From Xylocopa sonorina (taxonomy: Eukaryota; Arthropoda; Insecta; Hymenoptera; Apidae), in NCBI RefSeq assembly GCF_050948175.1, contig NW_027490113.1:1736001-1800000 (forward strand): a stretch of 64,000 bases of DNA. Direction: 5' to 3'. Every line of letters starts with the position of its first letter. The stretch's first letter is position 1. Below are positions 49,501-58,580 of this stretch, one piece after another. Position numbers and translations under genes: made by a program. The notes below the pieces were generated by a model. It saw nothing but the letters and a program-made list of their open reading frames with translations. It was not told where the DNA came from and searched no databases.

Positions 49501-51244
49501 CGCTCGCGAGGTCAAACGTACTAAAGTACTTCGCACTCCCGAGTTGGTCAAGAATCTCGGTTATGCAAGGGAGGGGGTAAGCATCGGCGACGGATTTCTC
49601 GTTGAGCGCGCGGTAATCTATGACGACGCGCCACTGCTTATTGCCTAACGAGTCGGGCTTCTTCGGCACGACCCACAGTGGCGAATTGTATGGCGATTTG
49701 GATGGAGAGATGACACCCTTTTGTAAAAAATTTTCGACTTGGCGTCGAATCTCCTCCTTATGCGCGGGGGGGAAACGGTACTGTTTCACGTTGACCGGGC
49801 GGTCGTCAACCGTCGGAATTTTGTGTGTGGTTACCGATGTTTTCCCTAATTCATCACCCTCGATATAAAAGAGCTCTTGCGTGTTTTGTATGAGGCGAAT
49901 GACGTGTTCCCTCTCTTCTGAATTTAAGTGGTCGAGACGGAGGAGACTAATTATTCTGTCTAGTCTAGATTTCGAAAGATCGGCAGGCATCGGCGATAAC
50001 GGTGATTCTCGTTTTGGAACCCGCTTTACATTGTTTTTAACAGCCTGTGCGTAAGAAATTTGCTGCGTGTTCGCTATTTTGCAGCTCGAAGGAGGAGTTT
50101 CGCGCTTCGAAAATGGTGTCGAATTTGAATTGGAAACAGAGATTACCCCTTTGTGGGTTGCGCCGGTCGATGCGGCGGAAACAGCGGAATTGGAAGACTT
50201 GGAAAAAATCGGATACAACGACGGACTCTCCTCCTCGTTGAGGGGAGTCATAATTTGCGTTGGCTCGAGTATTACTCCCGGTAACGCGATTTCGACAGCA
50301 CGATCGGACGAATTAATTATTCGTGTGATCGCTTTGCCTCGGATCACTTTGACCAGTGCGTTCCCGAAGAAAATACCCGGAGCGATATCAATTCGCGGAA
50401 TTATCCCTTCGGCGAGATCGGAATTGATTACGCGTACTTTGAGCCCGATATTCGATCGCGGAGGAATCGAGATACGATCCACGGACTTCGGAGAAACGGG
50501 TTTCTTCTCCGTCCGGGTTTTAAGTTTCGGCGGAGCATCGCGTTTCGGCGGAGGCGATGGCTTACGCGCTGGACGCGGCGGCGGAGGAGGAATAGGTTCC
50601 TTTCGCGGCGTTTGTTTATTTTTCGACGGTAGACGAGGAATAGTTTCTGCTTGCGGCGACGGTTCGTCGATTGCTTCTACGTTATCCTCGAATGGAATCT
50701 TTTGACCGTTCCATTTAATGAAATTTTTTAAGAAAGAAATTTCGGCGTCTTTGCAAAAACCCGAGCCGAGGATTCCGCTCGGTTTGAGGGGGAAATTGTC
50801 CTCGACGACGTTGAAGGGTACAACGCGGTCGTAGATGACTAGGTTTACCGTCCCTAGGGTAGCGGTTTTGCCATCGGTTACGCCCGTTATAACAACGATT
50901 TCTGAAGCGTCGATTCTCGCGGATGGTTTGAGAGCCGAACGTTTAATGATATTTATCTCCGCTCCCGTGTCTATCATGAACTGCGTCGGTGAAACTAAGA
51001 GATCTGCTTTTAAAATTACGTTCGGTGTGCTGGTTTTTCCCGTGATATTTACAGCGGCGTTTCGTTTGTTTCCCCGTCGGAATTGTTCGTCGCGAGAGAA
51101 CGGATGCGGTGCTCGGCCTCGCGACCTGTCTCGCGGCGGGTGTAGAGGCCACCTTCGTTTCCCGAATTTCTGTTTACGGTGTTTTGATACTGGCGTTTGC
51201 GACATTCGTCGATGTCGTGTCCCGAGTTCTTGCAATACCTGCAA
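46265..51244 (-). CDS. pol: Pol polyprotein: protease, reverse transcriptase, RNase H, integrase (E2)
   Basis: This is a continuous frame of 1659 codons, -1 relative to gag; the first codon of the open frame is TTG, so expression is expected as a Gag-Pol fusion. A basic leader is followed by a retropepsin-type protease with DTGA at residues 92-95. A proline-rich linker (about 215-245) precedes reverse transcriptase (about 490-700, YLDD at 640-643). RNase H (about 780-900) shows Asp789, the TIEKE segment, TDHRPL and NADALSR. A linker of about 200 residues leads to integrase, with an H-H-C-C zinc finger (His1135, His1142, Cys1172, Cys1175) and a D-x59-D-x35-E core (Asp1205, Asp1265, Glu1301). 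I see no chromodomain. The last 88 or so residues are encoded by the 3' LTR. All visible catalytic residues are present. Confidence 0.95.
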   Translation of the reverse strand: MQVLQELGTRHRRMSQTPVSKHRKQKFGKRRWPLHPPRDRSRGRAPHPFSRDEQFRRGNKRNAAVNITGKTSTPNVILKADLLVSPTQFMIDTGAEINIIKRSALKPSARIDASEIVVITGVTDGKTATLGTVNLVIYDRVVPFNVVEDNFPLKPSGILGSGFCKDAEISFLKNFIKWNGQKIPFEDNVEAIDEPSPQAETIPRLPSKNKQTPRKEPIPPPPPRPARKPSPPPKRDAPPKLKTRTEKKPVSPKSVDRISIPPRSNIGLKVRVINSDLAEGIIPRIDIAPGIFFGNALVKVIRGKAITRIINSSDRAVEIALPGVILEPTQIMTPLNEEESPSLYPIFSKSSNSAVSAASTGATHKGVISVSNSNSTPFSKRETPPSSCKIANTQQISYAQAVKNNVKRVPKRESPLSPMPADLSKSRLDRIISLLRLDHLNSEEREHVIRLIQNTQELFYIEGDELGKTSVTTHKIPTVDDRPVNVKQYRFPPAHKEEIRRQVENFLQKGVISPSKSPYNSPLWVVPKKPDSLGNKQWRVVIDYRALNEKSVADAYPLPCITEILDQLGSAKYFSTFDLASGFHQIPMEPADAPKTAFSTPHGHYEFKRMPFGLKNAPATFQRLMDNVLSGLQGNEIFVYLDDIVLYASSLQEHRLKYEKLSQRLKEANLVLQPDKCEFLRREVSYLGHIISEHGVKPDPAKISAVKNFPRPRNAKQVKQFLGLAGYYRRFIANFSKTAKPLTNLLKKDAPFVWRNDHENSFVKLRDCLCEAPILQYPNFKQPFVITTDASAEAIGAILSQGPIGRDLPIAYASRLLNTAEKNYSTIEKECLAIVYAVHYFRPYVYGNQFKLVTDHRPLVWMNSVKDPSSRLVRWRLKLAEFDYEMVYKSGKTNLNADALSRNPIQVFPLSYSDNSEDDIFEVAPEIRKKYATPAPPPTPITSGTELPTPDTPFLTNTPSSPHAITDSTDIYTPAPNEHFRREPLFMFSRDALSTRRDNLVVFVTQSGHPYDTGAKDLEKAGKFLSNRDLVLTKAKVVRIEDQFQIQLPIIEHSSRSIDFQTAIETFRSLCDVTIELQLQSFSIAQTFLDSLSWSRIQKILQDLFYETNIQITVCQGLIQTPSVEDRLKIIRENHDSPVGGHKGVNKTYSRIRQKYFWPNMKTQIQEYIGRCKSCQTEKLVRVKTRQPLTLTDTPGRAFDKISMDVMGPLPATPDGFTSILTIQDLLTKYSVAVPLKSTTAIDIADALIKEFICKFGCPKGILTDQGANFINSLIKAIAIKFRIKQYKSTAFHPQTNGSVERSHHVLAEYLKHYIESSNDWEKWLPYAMFSYNTSVHEGTLYTPHELVFGRIARTPSATPFQDSSENESYNDYLIELHERIAKSQELAKANLDSAKRRSKYYYDRNINVQNFEVGQWVYLLKEPNKHKFQAQYTGPYRILEILGNCKVKLNVKGRHKIVHTNKIKLCKRMRSMHRVSMNERTVTRTESKLSECSAMRTNTISESDESSSTAEETRIQGPASKRLRQGETGESTQFLQQSVARIQKRPQHPDVHGPDKRSRHGRDSFPKGGGVTSGVPPATLRRQPLLQRHPYPEPLYAGHPPTRRSSIQRRRYEREEGYSTHVREDLTPRYEGEEHHTTYRIESPAITHPYTLFSYMRS
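46533..46543 (-). promoter_or_regulatory. Polypurine tract (E2)
   Basis: AAGGGGGGTGG on the element strand lies flush with the 3' LTR, identical to that of E1. It is coding within pol. Confidence 0.85.
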
Positions 51245-52380
51245 AACTTCGGCGCGTCCCTGGTCACGATTTGTCGCGGCTGGTCGTATACTGGACGTTT
51301 AGCGGGAGTTGGCGCGTCCCTGGTTCGCAGGTAGTCGTCCCGATAGTTATGCGATCGCTGCGGAGGGAATGACCTGAGTTTGCACTCGGTCGCGTAATGC
51401 CCCGAATTATTGCATTTGTTGCATATTATCTCCGTGCGTTTTTCACGCGATTCTGTTCGCGGTCGCGTTTTACCGAGCCTATTACAATCGCGCTCGTGAA
51501 TTTGAAAAAGATCCCGTGCTCGGGCGAAAGTTTGTCGTAACGTACTGTACGAATCTAACGGCATTTGTATTCTTATTTCCGGGATTAAGCCGTCTCTAAA
51601 GCACTGCGAGGTGAAAGCGTTTACGTTTTCGAGGGATTCCTGAGGGTCTCGCCCATTGAGTCTGTCACAGTCAATTATCGCGGTCCTTAAGTCTTTCACC
51701 CGGCTGATATAATCCAGAATGTGTTCGTGAGCGCGCATGTATATGTTTGTAAGCTCGCCCCGATAATGTTCTGCGGATTTCACGGTTCCAAATGAGCTAC
51801 GAAGGACGTCGGTTAACTCGAGTATCGTCTCGCAAGGTTCGTCCTCTAATGCGGCGTAGGCGCGGCCCTTAAGTTTTCCCTTCAGCAAACGCGTGAATGT
51901 TCGCTCGCAACCGTTAGGTATGAGCTTGTATGCTCGTTTACAAGCGCGCGTGAATTGGAGAATTGGAATATTCTGCCCGTCGAAGCTTGGAACGGCTTCA
52001 AGCGCCTGTTTGAGCGATAGCTCGTCGTGCTGCGAGCCGTGCGCATTGAAATTGGCGCTTGAATTATTAACAGAAAGTGGGTCTATTCGCGGAACATCTA
52101 AAGATACGGTATCATCGCGTGCTAGGTCCGGTGTTCGGCGAATTGCTTCTATTTCGCGACGCAACATTTCTACCTGCAGAAGTAACGCGGCGTTGGTTGA
52201 ATCGGACGCGTCTGCGGGTTTCGCGGATGTGCTGGGCTGCGCGGTGCGAGAAATTGGCTCGGCGAGAGCGTCTTGAAAATCGAGTGCTCTACTCGTGCGT
52301 TTGTCGCGATCGGTATCAAGCATCGCGGCGGCCTTTTGTGCTTGCTGGCGCGTCTTAGTCGGTGGTGTCCGTGTCGCCAT
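51049..52380 (-). CDS. gag: Gag polyprotein (E2)
   Basis: This is an intact 443-residue Gag. The ATG is in GCCATGG, 82 bases downstream of the LTR, and I prefer it because no earlier in-frame ATG lies between LTR and gag. The capsid-like region (about 120-300) is followed by two CCHC knuckles (320-333, 380-393). Relative to E0 and E1 it has Lys for Glu in the RAYKLIP segment and Pro for His in RDPQES; the latter is shared with E3. Codons Gly407-Asn408 are the slippery site, so most ribosomes would stop at 51049 and a minority would continue into pol. Confidence 0.95.
   Translation of the reverse strand: MATRTPPTKTRQQAQKAAAMLDTDRDKRTSRALDFQDALAEPISRTAQPSTSAKPADASDSTNAALLLQVEMLRREIEAIRRTPDLARDDTVSLDVPRIDPLSVNNSSANFNAHGSQHDELSLKQALEAVPSFDGQNIPILQFTRACKRAYKLIPNGCERTFTRLLKGKLKGRAYAALEDEPCETILELTDVLRSSFGTVKSAEHYRGELTNIYMRAHEHILDYISRVKDLRTAIIDCDRLNGRDPQESLENVNAFTSQCFRDGLIPEIRIQMPLDSYSTLRQTFARARDLFQIHERDCNRLGKTRPRTESREKRTEIICNKCNNSGHYATECKLRSFPPQRSHNYRDDYLRTRDAPTPAKRPVYDQPRQIVTRDAPKFCRYCKNSGHDIDECRKRQYQNTVNRNSGNEGGLYTRRETGREAEHRIRSLATNNSDGETNETPL
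51115..51163 (-). promoter_or_regulatory. Programmed -1 frameshift signal: slippery heptamer plus hairpin (E2)
   Basis: The heptamer GGGAAAC (51157-51163) is read G GGA AAC in the gag frame, a canonical X XXY YYZ site. A six-nt spacer GAAGGT follows. Then GGCCT (51146-51150) can pair with AGGCC (51115-51119), and inside it CGCGA (51131-51135) with TCGCG (51120-51124), leaving a GACAGG loop and a one-sided bulge. After slipping, the frame is the open pol frame. The same signal is present at 170-176 (E0), 10963-10969 (E1) and 61005-61011 (E3). Function is inferred from sequence only. Confidence 0.78.
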
Positions 52381-52431
52381 GGCTAGTTTCGCGGTCTCTT
52401 TCGGCGGAATTTCCGGAGAGAACGCGTGGCT

Positions 52432-52449
52432 ATCCCACCGCTGTCACCA
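52432..52449 (-). promoter_or_regulatory. Primer binding site, leucine-tRNA-like (E2)
   Basis: This is the same 18 bases as in the other copies, 13 nt from the LTR edge at 52463. Confidence 0.75.
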
Positions 52450-52595
52450 AAAATAACTTTCGTGTCACGTCCCGGGGTGTGATTTCACTCGAAACTATGA
52501 CACGACGTCGTAGCCGTTCCCGAAACGAACGCGAATTGCGCCTGGACCGGGTTCGTTGGCGTTCTGGACTCTAATTACCGAATATTTAACGCGGC

Positions 52596-52601
52596 ACTTA
52601 C
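52596..52601 (-). promoter_or_regulatory. Splice-donor-like site in the 5' LTR of E2
   Basis: The element strand reads GAAAG then GTAAGT, a full match to the 5' splice-site consensus, about 140 bases before the LTR end. No matching acceptor or env-like exon could be identified, so its use is unproven. Confidence 0.4.
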
Positions 52602-53732
52602 CTTTCGATGTCTTGATTTTACCGCTGTGACTCTCGTTCCAGGTATCGAGAGCGCCTTGGATCCGTGACCGGTATTGCTGCGGCGTACGGCTGGAACGGT
52701 TGTACGGTCACAGGGATGAGTTTCCAGACGGGCTGACCCCGGCTGGCGGGTACGGGCGCTTGGACAGGACGATCCTGGGCACGAACGGGCCGGACGGCGG
52801 AAAAGGTATCCTTCGCAGGAACAGGAACTCGAGTGCAGAGATCGATGTATCCAGGAACACTGCCCACGTATTCGCGAATCAGACGACGCATGAACTCCTT
52901 CCTCCCCGCGCGTCGTGTACGCTTTTTCGGAGTCTCGAAGTTCATCAAGAGCACTTGTACTTCGGAAGATAACGGCACGGCTAAGCGCTGGTTCGCTCTA
53001 GCGGTACAGTGTCAACCTGGGCGCAAGATGCTCGATCACGGCAGGACTGAAGAAAGAGCGGCTAAGCGTTGGTTCGCTCTAGCTGTCTACCTTCAGGACT
53101 ATCGCAGATGAATTATAGGAACGTGTAATATTCGCGAGCGTACCCGTGGAATTGAGTTGAGGAACTTGTAATTGAAATAAAGAAGATTTGTATCTGGTAT
53201 AAACTACGTATATTCTTTAAACTTCCCTATGTTACTACACTTGACTAATTCTAAGTTATTAAACTAAGATTATAACAAGAAATTGAAATGGACTAAGTTA
53301 CGTTACGGACTCCGCTAACGGAGATGAGATAGAGACGAAGGCATTGAGCTGGTAGCTCGTTGCTTATGAGCCAATTGCTCGAGTCGGAGAGAACTCCTCG
53401 GTTCGGAGTCGAGACTAGATGTGTCTCGTTCGGAGGCGCGATTAGAAGTGTCTATCAGATCTCGCATCCGCGACCTCTTCGGGTCGCGCGGCGCGCGAGT
53501 CGCTGGGCCCTCGCGGTGGGGCGGACGGTTGGAGTAGGGCGGCCGCTCGGCCCTAGCGGTGGGGCGGCCGGTCGGAGTGGGGAGCGGCCCGCGTTGAGCG
53601 TGAGCCGCGAGCGTCGAGTGCGCGCGCGAGCGCATCGCAACTTATCTCTAGCGTAACGACTAGGCGGCGTATGTACATGTATGTATTTAAATCTAGATGT
53701 GTGTTGTGGTGTATGTACAGAAATGAGTAGTG

Positions 53733-53740
53733 TACTTATA
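53733..53740 (-). promoter_or_regulatory. TATA-like box, 5' LTR of E2
   Basis: TATAAGTA lies on the element strand at LTR position 269-276. Transcription would start some 30 bases further on. If so, the untranslated leader before gag is about 1.3 kb and contains the GC-rich tract and the 119-codon ORF. This is the only good TATA match I found in U3. Confidence 0.5.
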
Positions 53741-54008
53741 CTATGATCGCATATACGAGAAGAGGGTGTACGGGTGCGTGATCGCCGGTGACTCGATACG
53801 GTACGTGGTGTGGTGCTCCTCGCCCTCGTAACGTGGGGTGAGGTCTTCCCTGACGTGTGTCGAGTACCCTTCCTCTCTCTCGTATCGTCGTCTCTGAATA
53901 CTGGAGCGGCGTGTCGGCGGGTGGCCCGCGTACAGGGGCTCTGGATACGGATGCCGCTGGAGAAGAGGTTGACGCCGGAGGGTGGCAGGCGGTACGCCTG
54001 ACGTCACA

Positions 54009-57000
54009 AAGGTATAATATGATTTGCGGAGTGTTATGTATTCCTCGTCTACACTTCAAATGAATGTAAATGCGACACTTCCTTGCAAGGAAGTAGCGTT
54101 TGCAGATGTCTATGTATCGTAGCAATAGTGTTCTTATGATTCTTAAAACGCGATATCGCATCTCATTTCTATGTTTCATGGTAAGATATAATATGACTTG
54201 CGAAGTGTTATGTATTCCTCGTCTGCACATCAAATGAATGTAAATGCGACACTTCCTTGCAAGGAAATAGCGTTTGCAGATGTCTACGTATCGTAGAAAT
54301 AGTGTTCTTATGATTCTTAAAACGCGATATCGCATCTCATTTCTATGTTTCATGGTAAGATATAATATGATTTGCGAAGTATTATGTATTCCTCGTCTAC
54401 ACATCAAATGAATGTAAATGCGACACTTCCTTGCAAGCAAAATAGCGTTTGCAGATGTCTACGTATCGTAGCAGTAGAGTTCTTATGATTCTTAAAACGC
54501 GATATCGCATCTCATTTCTATGTTTCATGGTAAGATATAATATGATTTGCGAACTGTTGTGTATTCCTCGTCTACACTTCAAATGAATGTAAATGCGACA
54601 CTTCCTTGCAAGGAAATAGCGTTTGCAGATGTCTACGTATCGAAGCAATAGAGTTCAAATGCTTCTTAAAACGAGATATTGCATTTCATATCTATGTTTC
54701 ATGATAAGATATATTATTCATTGCGATGTGTTATGCATTCCTCGTCTACGATTAAAATGAATGAAATGCGACACTTCCTTGCAAGGGAATAGCGTTTGCA
54801 GATGTCTACGTATCGTAGCAATAGAGTTCTTATGATTCTTAAAACGCGATATCGCATCTCATTTCTATGTTTCATGGTAAGGTATAATATGATTTGCGAA
54901 GTGTTATGTATCCGTCGTCAACACTTCAAATGAATGTAAATGCGACACTTTCTCGCAAGGAACTAGCGTTTGCAGATGTCTACGTATCTTAGCAATAGAG
55001 TTCTTATGATTCTTAAAACGCGATATCGCATCACATTTCTATGTTTCATGGTAGGATATAATATGATTTGTGGAGTGTTATGTATTCCTCGTCTACACTT
55101 CAAATGAATGTGAATGCCACACTTCCTCGCTAGGAAATAGCGTTTGCAGATGTCTACGTATCGAAGCAATAGAGTTCTTATGATTCTTAAAACGCGATAT
55201 CGCATCTCATTTCTATGTTTCATGGTAAGGTATAATATGATATGCGAAGTGTTATGTATCCGTCGTCTACACTTCAAATGAATGTAAATGCGACACTTTC
55301 TTGCAAGGAAATAGCGTTTGCAGATGTCTACGTATCGTAGCATTGGATTTCTGATGCTTCTTAAAACGCGATATCGCATCTCATTTCTATGTTTCATGGT
55401 AAGATATAATATGAATTGCGAAGTGTTATGTATTCCTCGTCTACACTTCAAATGAATGTAAATGCGACACTTCTTTGCAAGGAAATAGCGTTTGCAGATG
55501 TCTACGTATTGTTGCAATAGAGTTCTTATGATTCTTAAAACGCGATATCGCATGTCATTTCTATGTTTCATGGTGAGGTATAATAAGATTTGCGGAGTGT
55601 TATGTATTCCTCGTCTACACTTCAAATGAATGTAAATGCGACACTTCCTTGCAAGGAAATAGCGTTCGCAGATGTCTACGTATCGTAGCAATAGTGTTCT
55701 TATGATTCTTAAAACGCGATATCGCATCTCATTTCTATGTTTCATGGTAAGATATAATATGATTTGCGAAGTGTTATGTATTCCTCGTCTACACATCAAA
55801 TGAATGTAAATGCGACACTTCCTTGCAAGGAAATAGCGTTTGCAGATGTCTACGTATCGTAGAAATAGTGTTCTTATGATTCTTAAAACGCGATATCGCA
55901 TCTCATTTCTATGTTTCATGGTAAGATATAATATGATTTGCGAAGTATTATGTATTCCTCGTCTACACATCAAATGAATGTAAATGCGACACTTCCTTGC
56001 AAGGAAATAGCGTTTGCAGATGTCTACGTATCGTAGCAATAGAGTTCTTATGATTCTTAAAACGCGATATCGCATCTCATTTCTATGTATCATGGTAAGG
56101 TATAATATGATTTGCGAAGTGTTATGTATCCGTCGTCTACACTTCAAATGAATGTAAATGCGACACTTTATCGCAAGGAACTAGCGTTTGCAGATGTCTA
56201 CGTATCTTAGCAATAGAGTTCTTATGATTCTTAAAACGCGATATCGCATCACATTTCTATGTTTCATGGTAGGATATAATATGATTTGCGGAGTGTTATG
56301 TATTCCTCGTCTACACTTCAAATGAATGTGAATGCCACACTTCCTCGCTAGGAAATAGCGTTTGCAGATGTCTACGTATCGAAGCAATAGAGTTCTTATG
56401 ATTCTTAAAACGCGATATCGCATCTCATTTCTATGTTTCATGGTAAGGTATAATATGATATGCGAAGTGTTATGTATCCGTCGTCTACACTTCAAATGAA
56501 TGTAAATGCGACACTTTCTTGCAAGGAAATAGCGTTTGCAGATGTCTACGTATCGTAGCATTGGATTTCTGATGCTTCTTAAAACGCGATATCGCATCTC
56601 ATTTCTATGTTTCATGGTAAGATATAATATGAATTGCGAAGTGTTATGTATTCCTCGTCTACACTTCAAATGAATGTAAATGCGACACTTCTTTGCAAGG
56701 AAATAGCGTTTGCAGATGTCTACGTATTGTTGCAATAGAGTTCTTATGATTCTTAAAACGCGATATCGCATCTCATTTCTATGTTTCATGGTGAGGTATA
56801 ATATGATTTGCGGAGTGTTATGTATTCCTCGTCTACACTTCAAATGAATGTAAATGCGACACTTCCTTGCAAGGAAATAGCGTTCGCAGATGTCTACGTA
56901 TCGTAGCAATAGTGTTCTTATGATTCTTAAAACGCGATATCGCATCTCATTTCTATGTTTCATGGTAAGATATAATATGATTTGCGAAGTGTTATGTATT

Positions 57001-58160
57001 CCTCGTCTACACATCAAATGAATGTAAATGCGACACTTCCTTGCAAGGAAATAGCGTTTGCAGATGTCTACGTATCGTAGAAATAGTGTTCTTATGATTC
57101 TTAAAACGCGATATCGCATCTCATTTCTATGTTTCATGGTAAGATATAATATGATTTGCGAAGTATTATGTATTCCTCGTCTACACATCAAATGAATGTA
57201 AATGCGACACTTCCTTGCAAGGAAATAGCGTTTGCAGATGTCTACGTATCGTAGCAATAGAGTTCTTATGATTCTTAAAACGCGATATCGCATCTCATTT
57301 CTATGTATCATGGTAAGGTATAATATGATTTGCGAAGTGTTATGTATCCGTCGTCTACACTTCAAATGAATGTAAATGCGACACTTTATCGCAAGGAACT
57401 AGCGTTTGCAGATGTCTACGTATCGAAGCAATAGAGTTCTAATGCTTCTTAAAACGCGATATCGCATCTCATTTCTATGTTTCATGGTAAGGTATAATAT
57501 GAGTTGCGAAGTGTTATGTATTCCTCGTCTACACTTCAAATGAATGTAAATGCGACACTTTCTTGCAAGGAAATAGCGTTTGCAGATGTCTACGTATCGT
57601 AGCAATGGATTTCTGATGCTTCTTAAAACGCGATATCGCATCTCATTTCTATGTTTCATGGTAAGATATAATATGATTTGCGAAGTGTTATGTATTCCTC
57701 GTCTACACTTCAAATGAATGTAAATGCGACACATCTTTGCAAGGAAATAGCGTTTGCAGATGTCTACGTATCGTTGCAATAGAGTTCTTCTGATTCTTAA
57801 AACGCGATATCGCATCTCATTTCTATGTTTCATGGTAAGGTATAATATGATTTGAGGAGTGTTATGTATTCCTCGTCTACACTTCAAGTGAATGTAAATG
57901 CGACACTTCCTTGCAAGGAAATAGCGTTTGCAGATGTCTACGTATCGTAGCAATAGAGTTCTTATGATTCTTAAAACGCGATATCGCATCTCATTTCTAT
58001 GTTTCATGGTAAGGTATAATATGATATGCGAAGTGTTATGTATCCGTCGTCTACACTTCAAATGAATGTAAATGCGACACTTCCTTGCAAGGAAATAGCG
58101 TTTGCAGATGTCTACGTATCGAAGCAATAGAGTTCTTATGCTTCTTAAATCGCGATATCG
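54009..58160 (-). repeat. Satellite block C, 174-bp monomer, inverted orientation
   Basis: This is the same satellite family as blocks A and B but on the opposite strand. Read on the minus strand it runs from phase 73 (at 58160) to phase 48 (at 54009), exactly 102 + 23 x 174 + 48 bases; two single-base indels near 54440 and 54765 cancel. It is bounded on both sides by outward-extending retrotransposons whose 5' LTRs face each other. Some monomers (with CAACAATACG and CCAATGCTACG variants) match monomers at 39.6-41.3 kb of block B. Confidence 0.97.
54963..57398 (-). repeat. Higher-order repeat, 1218-bp period (7 monomers), two copies
   Basis: Two units, 54963-56180 and 56181-57398, are nearly identical and each hold one 394-codon open run of the satellite frame. 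Differences are few, for example a C in TCATGTCATTTC near 55555 of the first unit. The remaining monomers of block C flank this pair. Confidence 0.85.
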
Positions 58161-58162
58161 TG

Positions 58163-58170
58163 TGACGTCA
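58163..58170 (+). promoter_or_regulatory. CRE-like palindrome TGACGTCA at the LTR tip
   Basis: A full consensus cAMP response element starts two bases inside U3. It is present at the same place in all six LTRs. It may be a binding site for CREB/ATF-type factors, or simply part of the integrase recognition end, or both. Confidence 0.4.
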
Positions 58171-58428
58171 GGCGTACCGCCTGCCACCCTCCGGCGTCAA
58201 CCTCTTCTCCAGCGGCATCCGTATCCAGAGCCCCTGTACGCGGGCCACCCGCCGACACGCCGCTCCAGTATTCAGAGACGACGATACGAGAGAGAGGAAG
58301 GGTACTCGACACACGTCAGGGAAGACCTCACCCCACGTTACGAGGGCGAGGAGCACCACACCACGTACCGCATCGAGTCACCGGCGATCACGCACCCGTA
58401 CACCCTCTTCTCGTATATGCGATCATAG

Positions 58429-58436
58429 TATAAGTA
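58429..58436 (+). promoter_or_regulatory. TATA-like box, 5' LTR of E3
   Basis: TATAAGTA follows the TAG that serves as the pol stop codon in the 3' LTR context (58426-58428 here). No other good TATA match lies in U3. Confidence 0.5.
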
Positions 58437-58580
58437 CACTACTCATTTCTGTACATACACCACAACACACATCTAGATTTAAATACATACATGTACATAC
58501 GCCGCCTAGTCGTTACGCTAGAGATAAGTTGCGATGCGCTCGCGCGCGCACTCGACGCTCGCGGCTCACGCTCAACGCGG

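Larger units (their letters stand above)
44987..54008 (-). mobile_element. E2: full-length, apparently intact Ty3/gypsy-type LTR retrotransposon
   Basis: The element is 9022 bp with two 1546-bp LTRs differing at about three positions by eye. It has an intact primer binding site, gag, frameshift signal, pol and polypurine tract. No env frame lies between pol and the 3' LTR; pol itself runs into the LTR. The left flank is plus-oriented satellite and the right flank is satellite in the opposite orientation, so this element sits on an inversion breakpoint. It shares several pol variants with E3 against E1. Of the two full-length copies in the window it is the only one that looks autonomous. Confidence 0.95.
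52463..54008 (-). repeat. 5' LTR of E2 (1546 bp)
   Basis: The right edge (TGACGTCACA) adjoins reversed satellite AAGGTATAATATG. Private variants are GCGCTTGG and CCTCTTCGG. It contains the TATA-like box at 53733-53740 and the 119-codon ORF at 52619-52978, here with a Pro to Gln change. As the 5' LTR of the intact copy it is the most relevant promoter in the window. Confidence 0.95.

Noticed and set aside
44987..54008. An env gene in the full-length elements
   Set aside because: Pol is continuous from the gag overlap into the 3' LTR, leaving no room for a third frame of meaningful length between pol and the LTR.
53736..54440. 234-codon minus-strand frame fusing satellite to LTR, and a similar fusion at 57399-58187
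   Set aside because: Chance joining of the open satellite frame to an LTR frame at an insertion junction; the LTR part is not in the pol frame.
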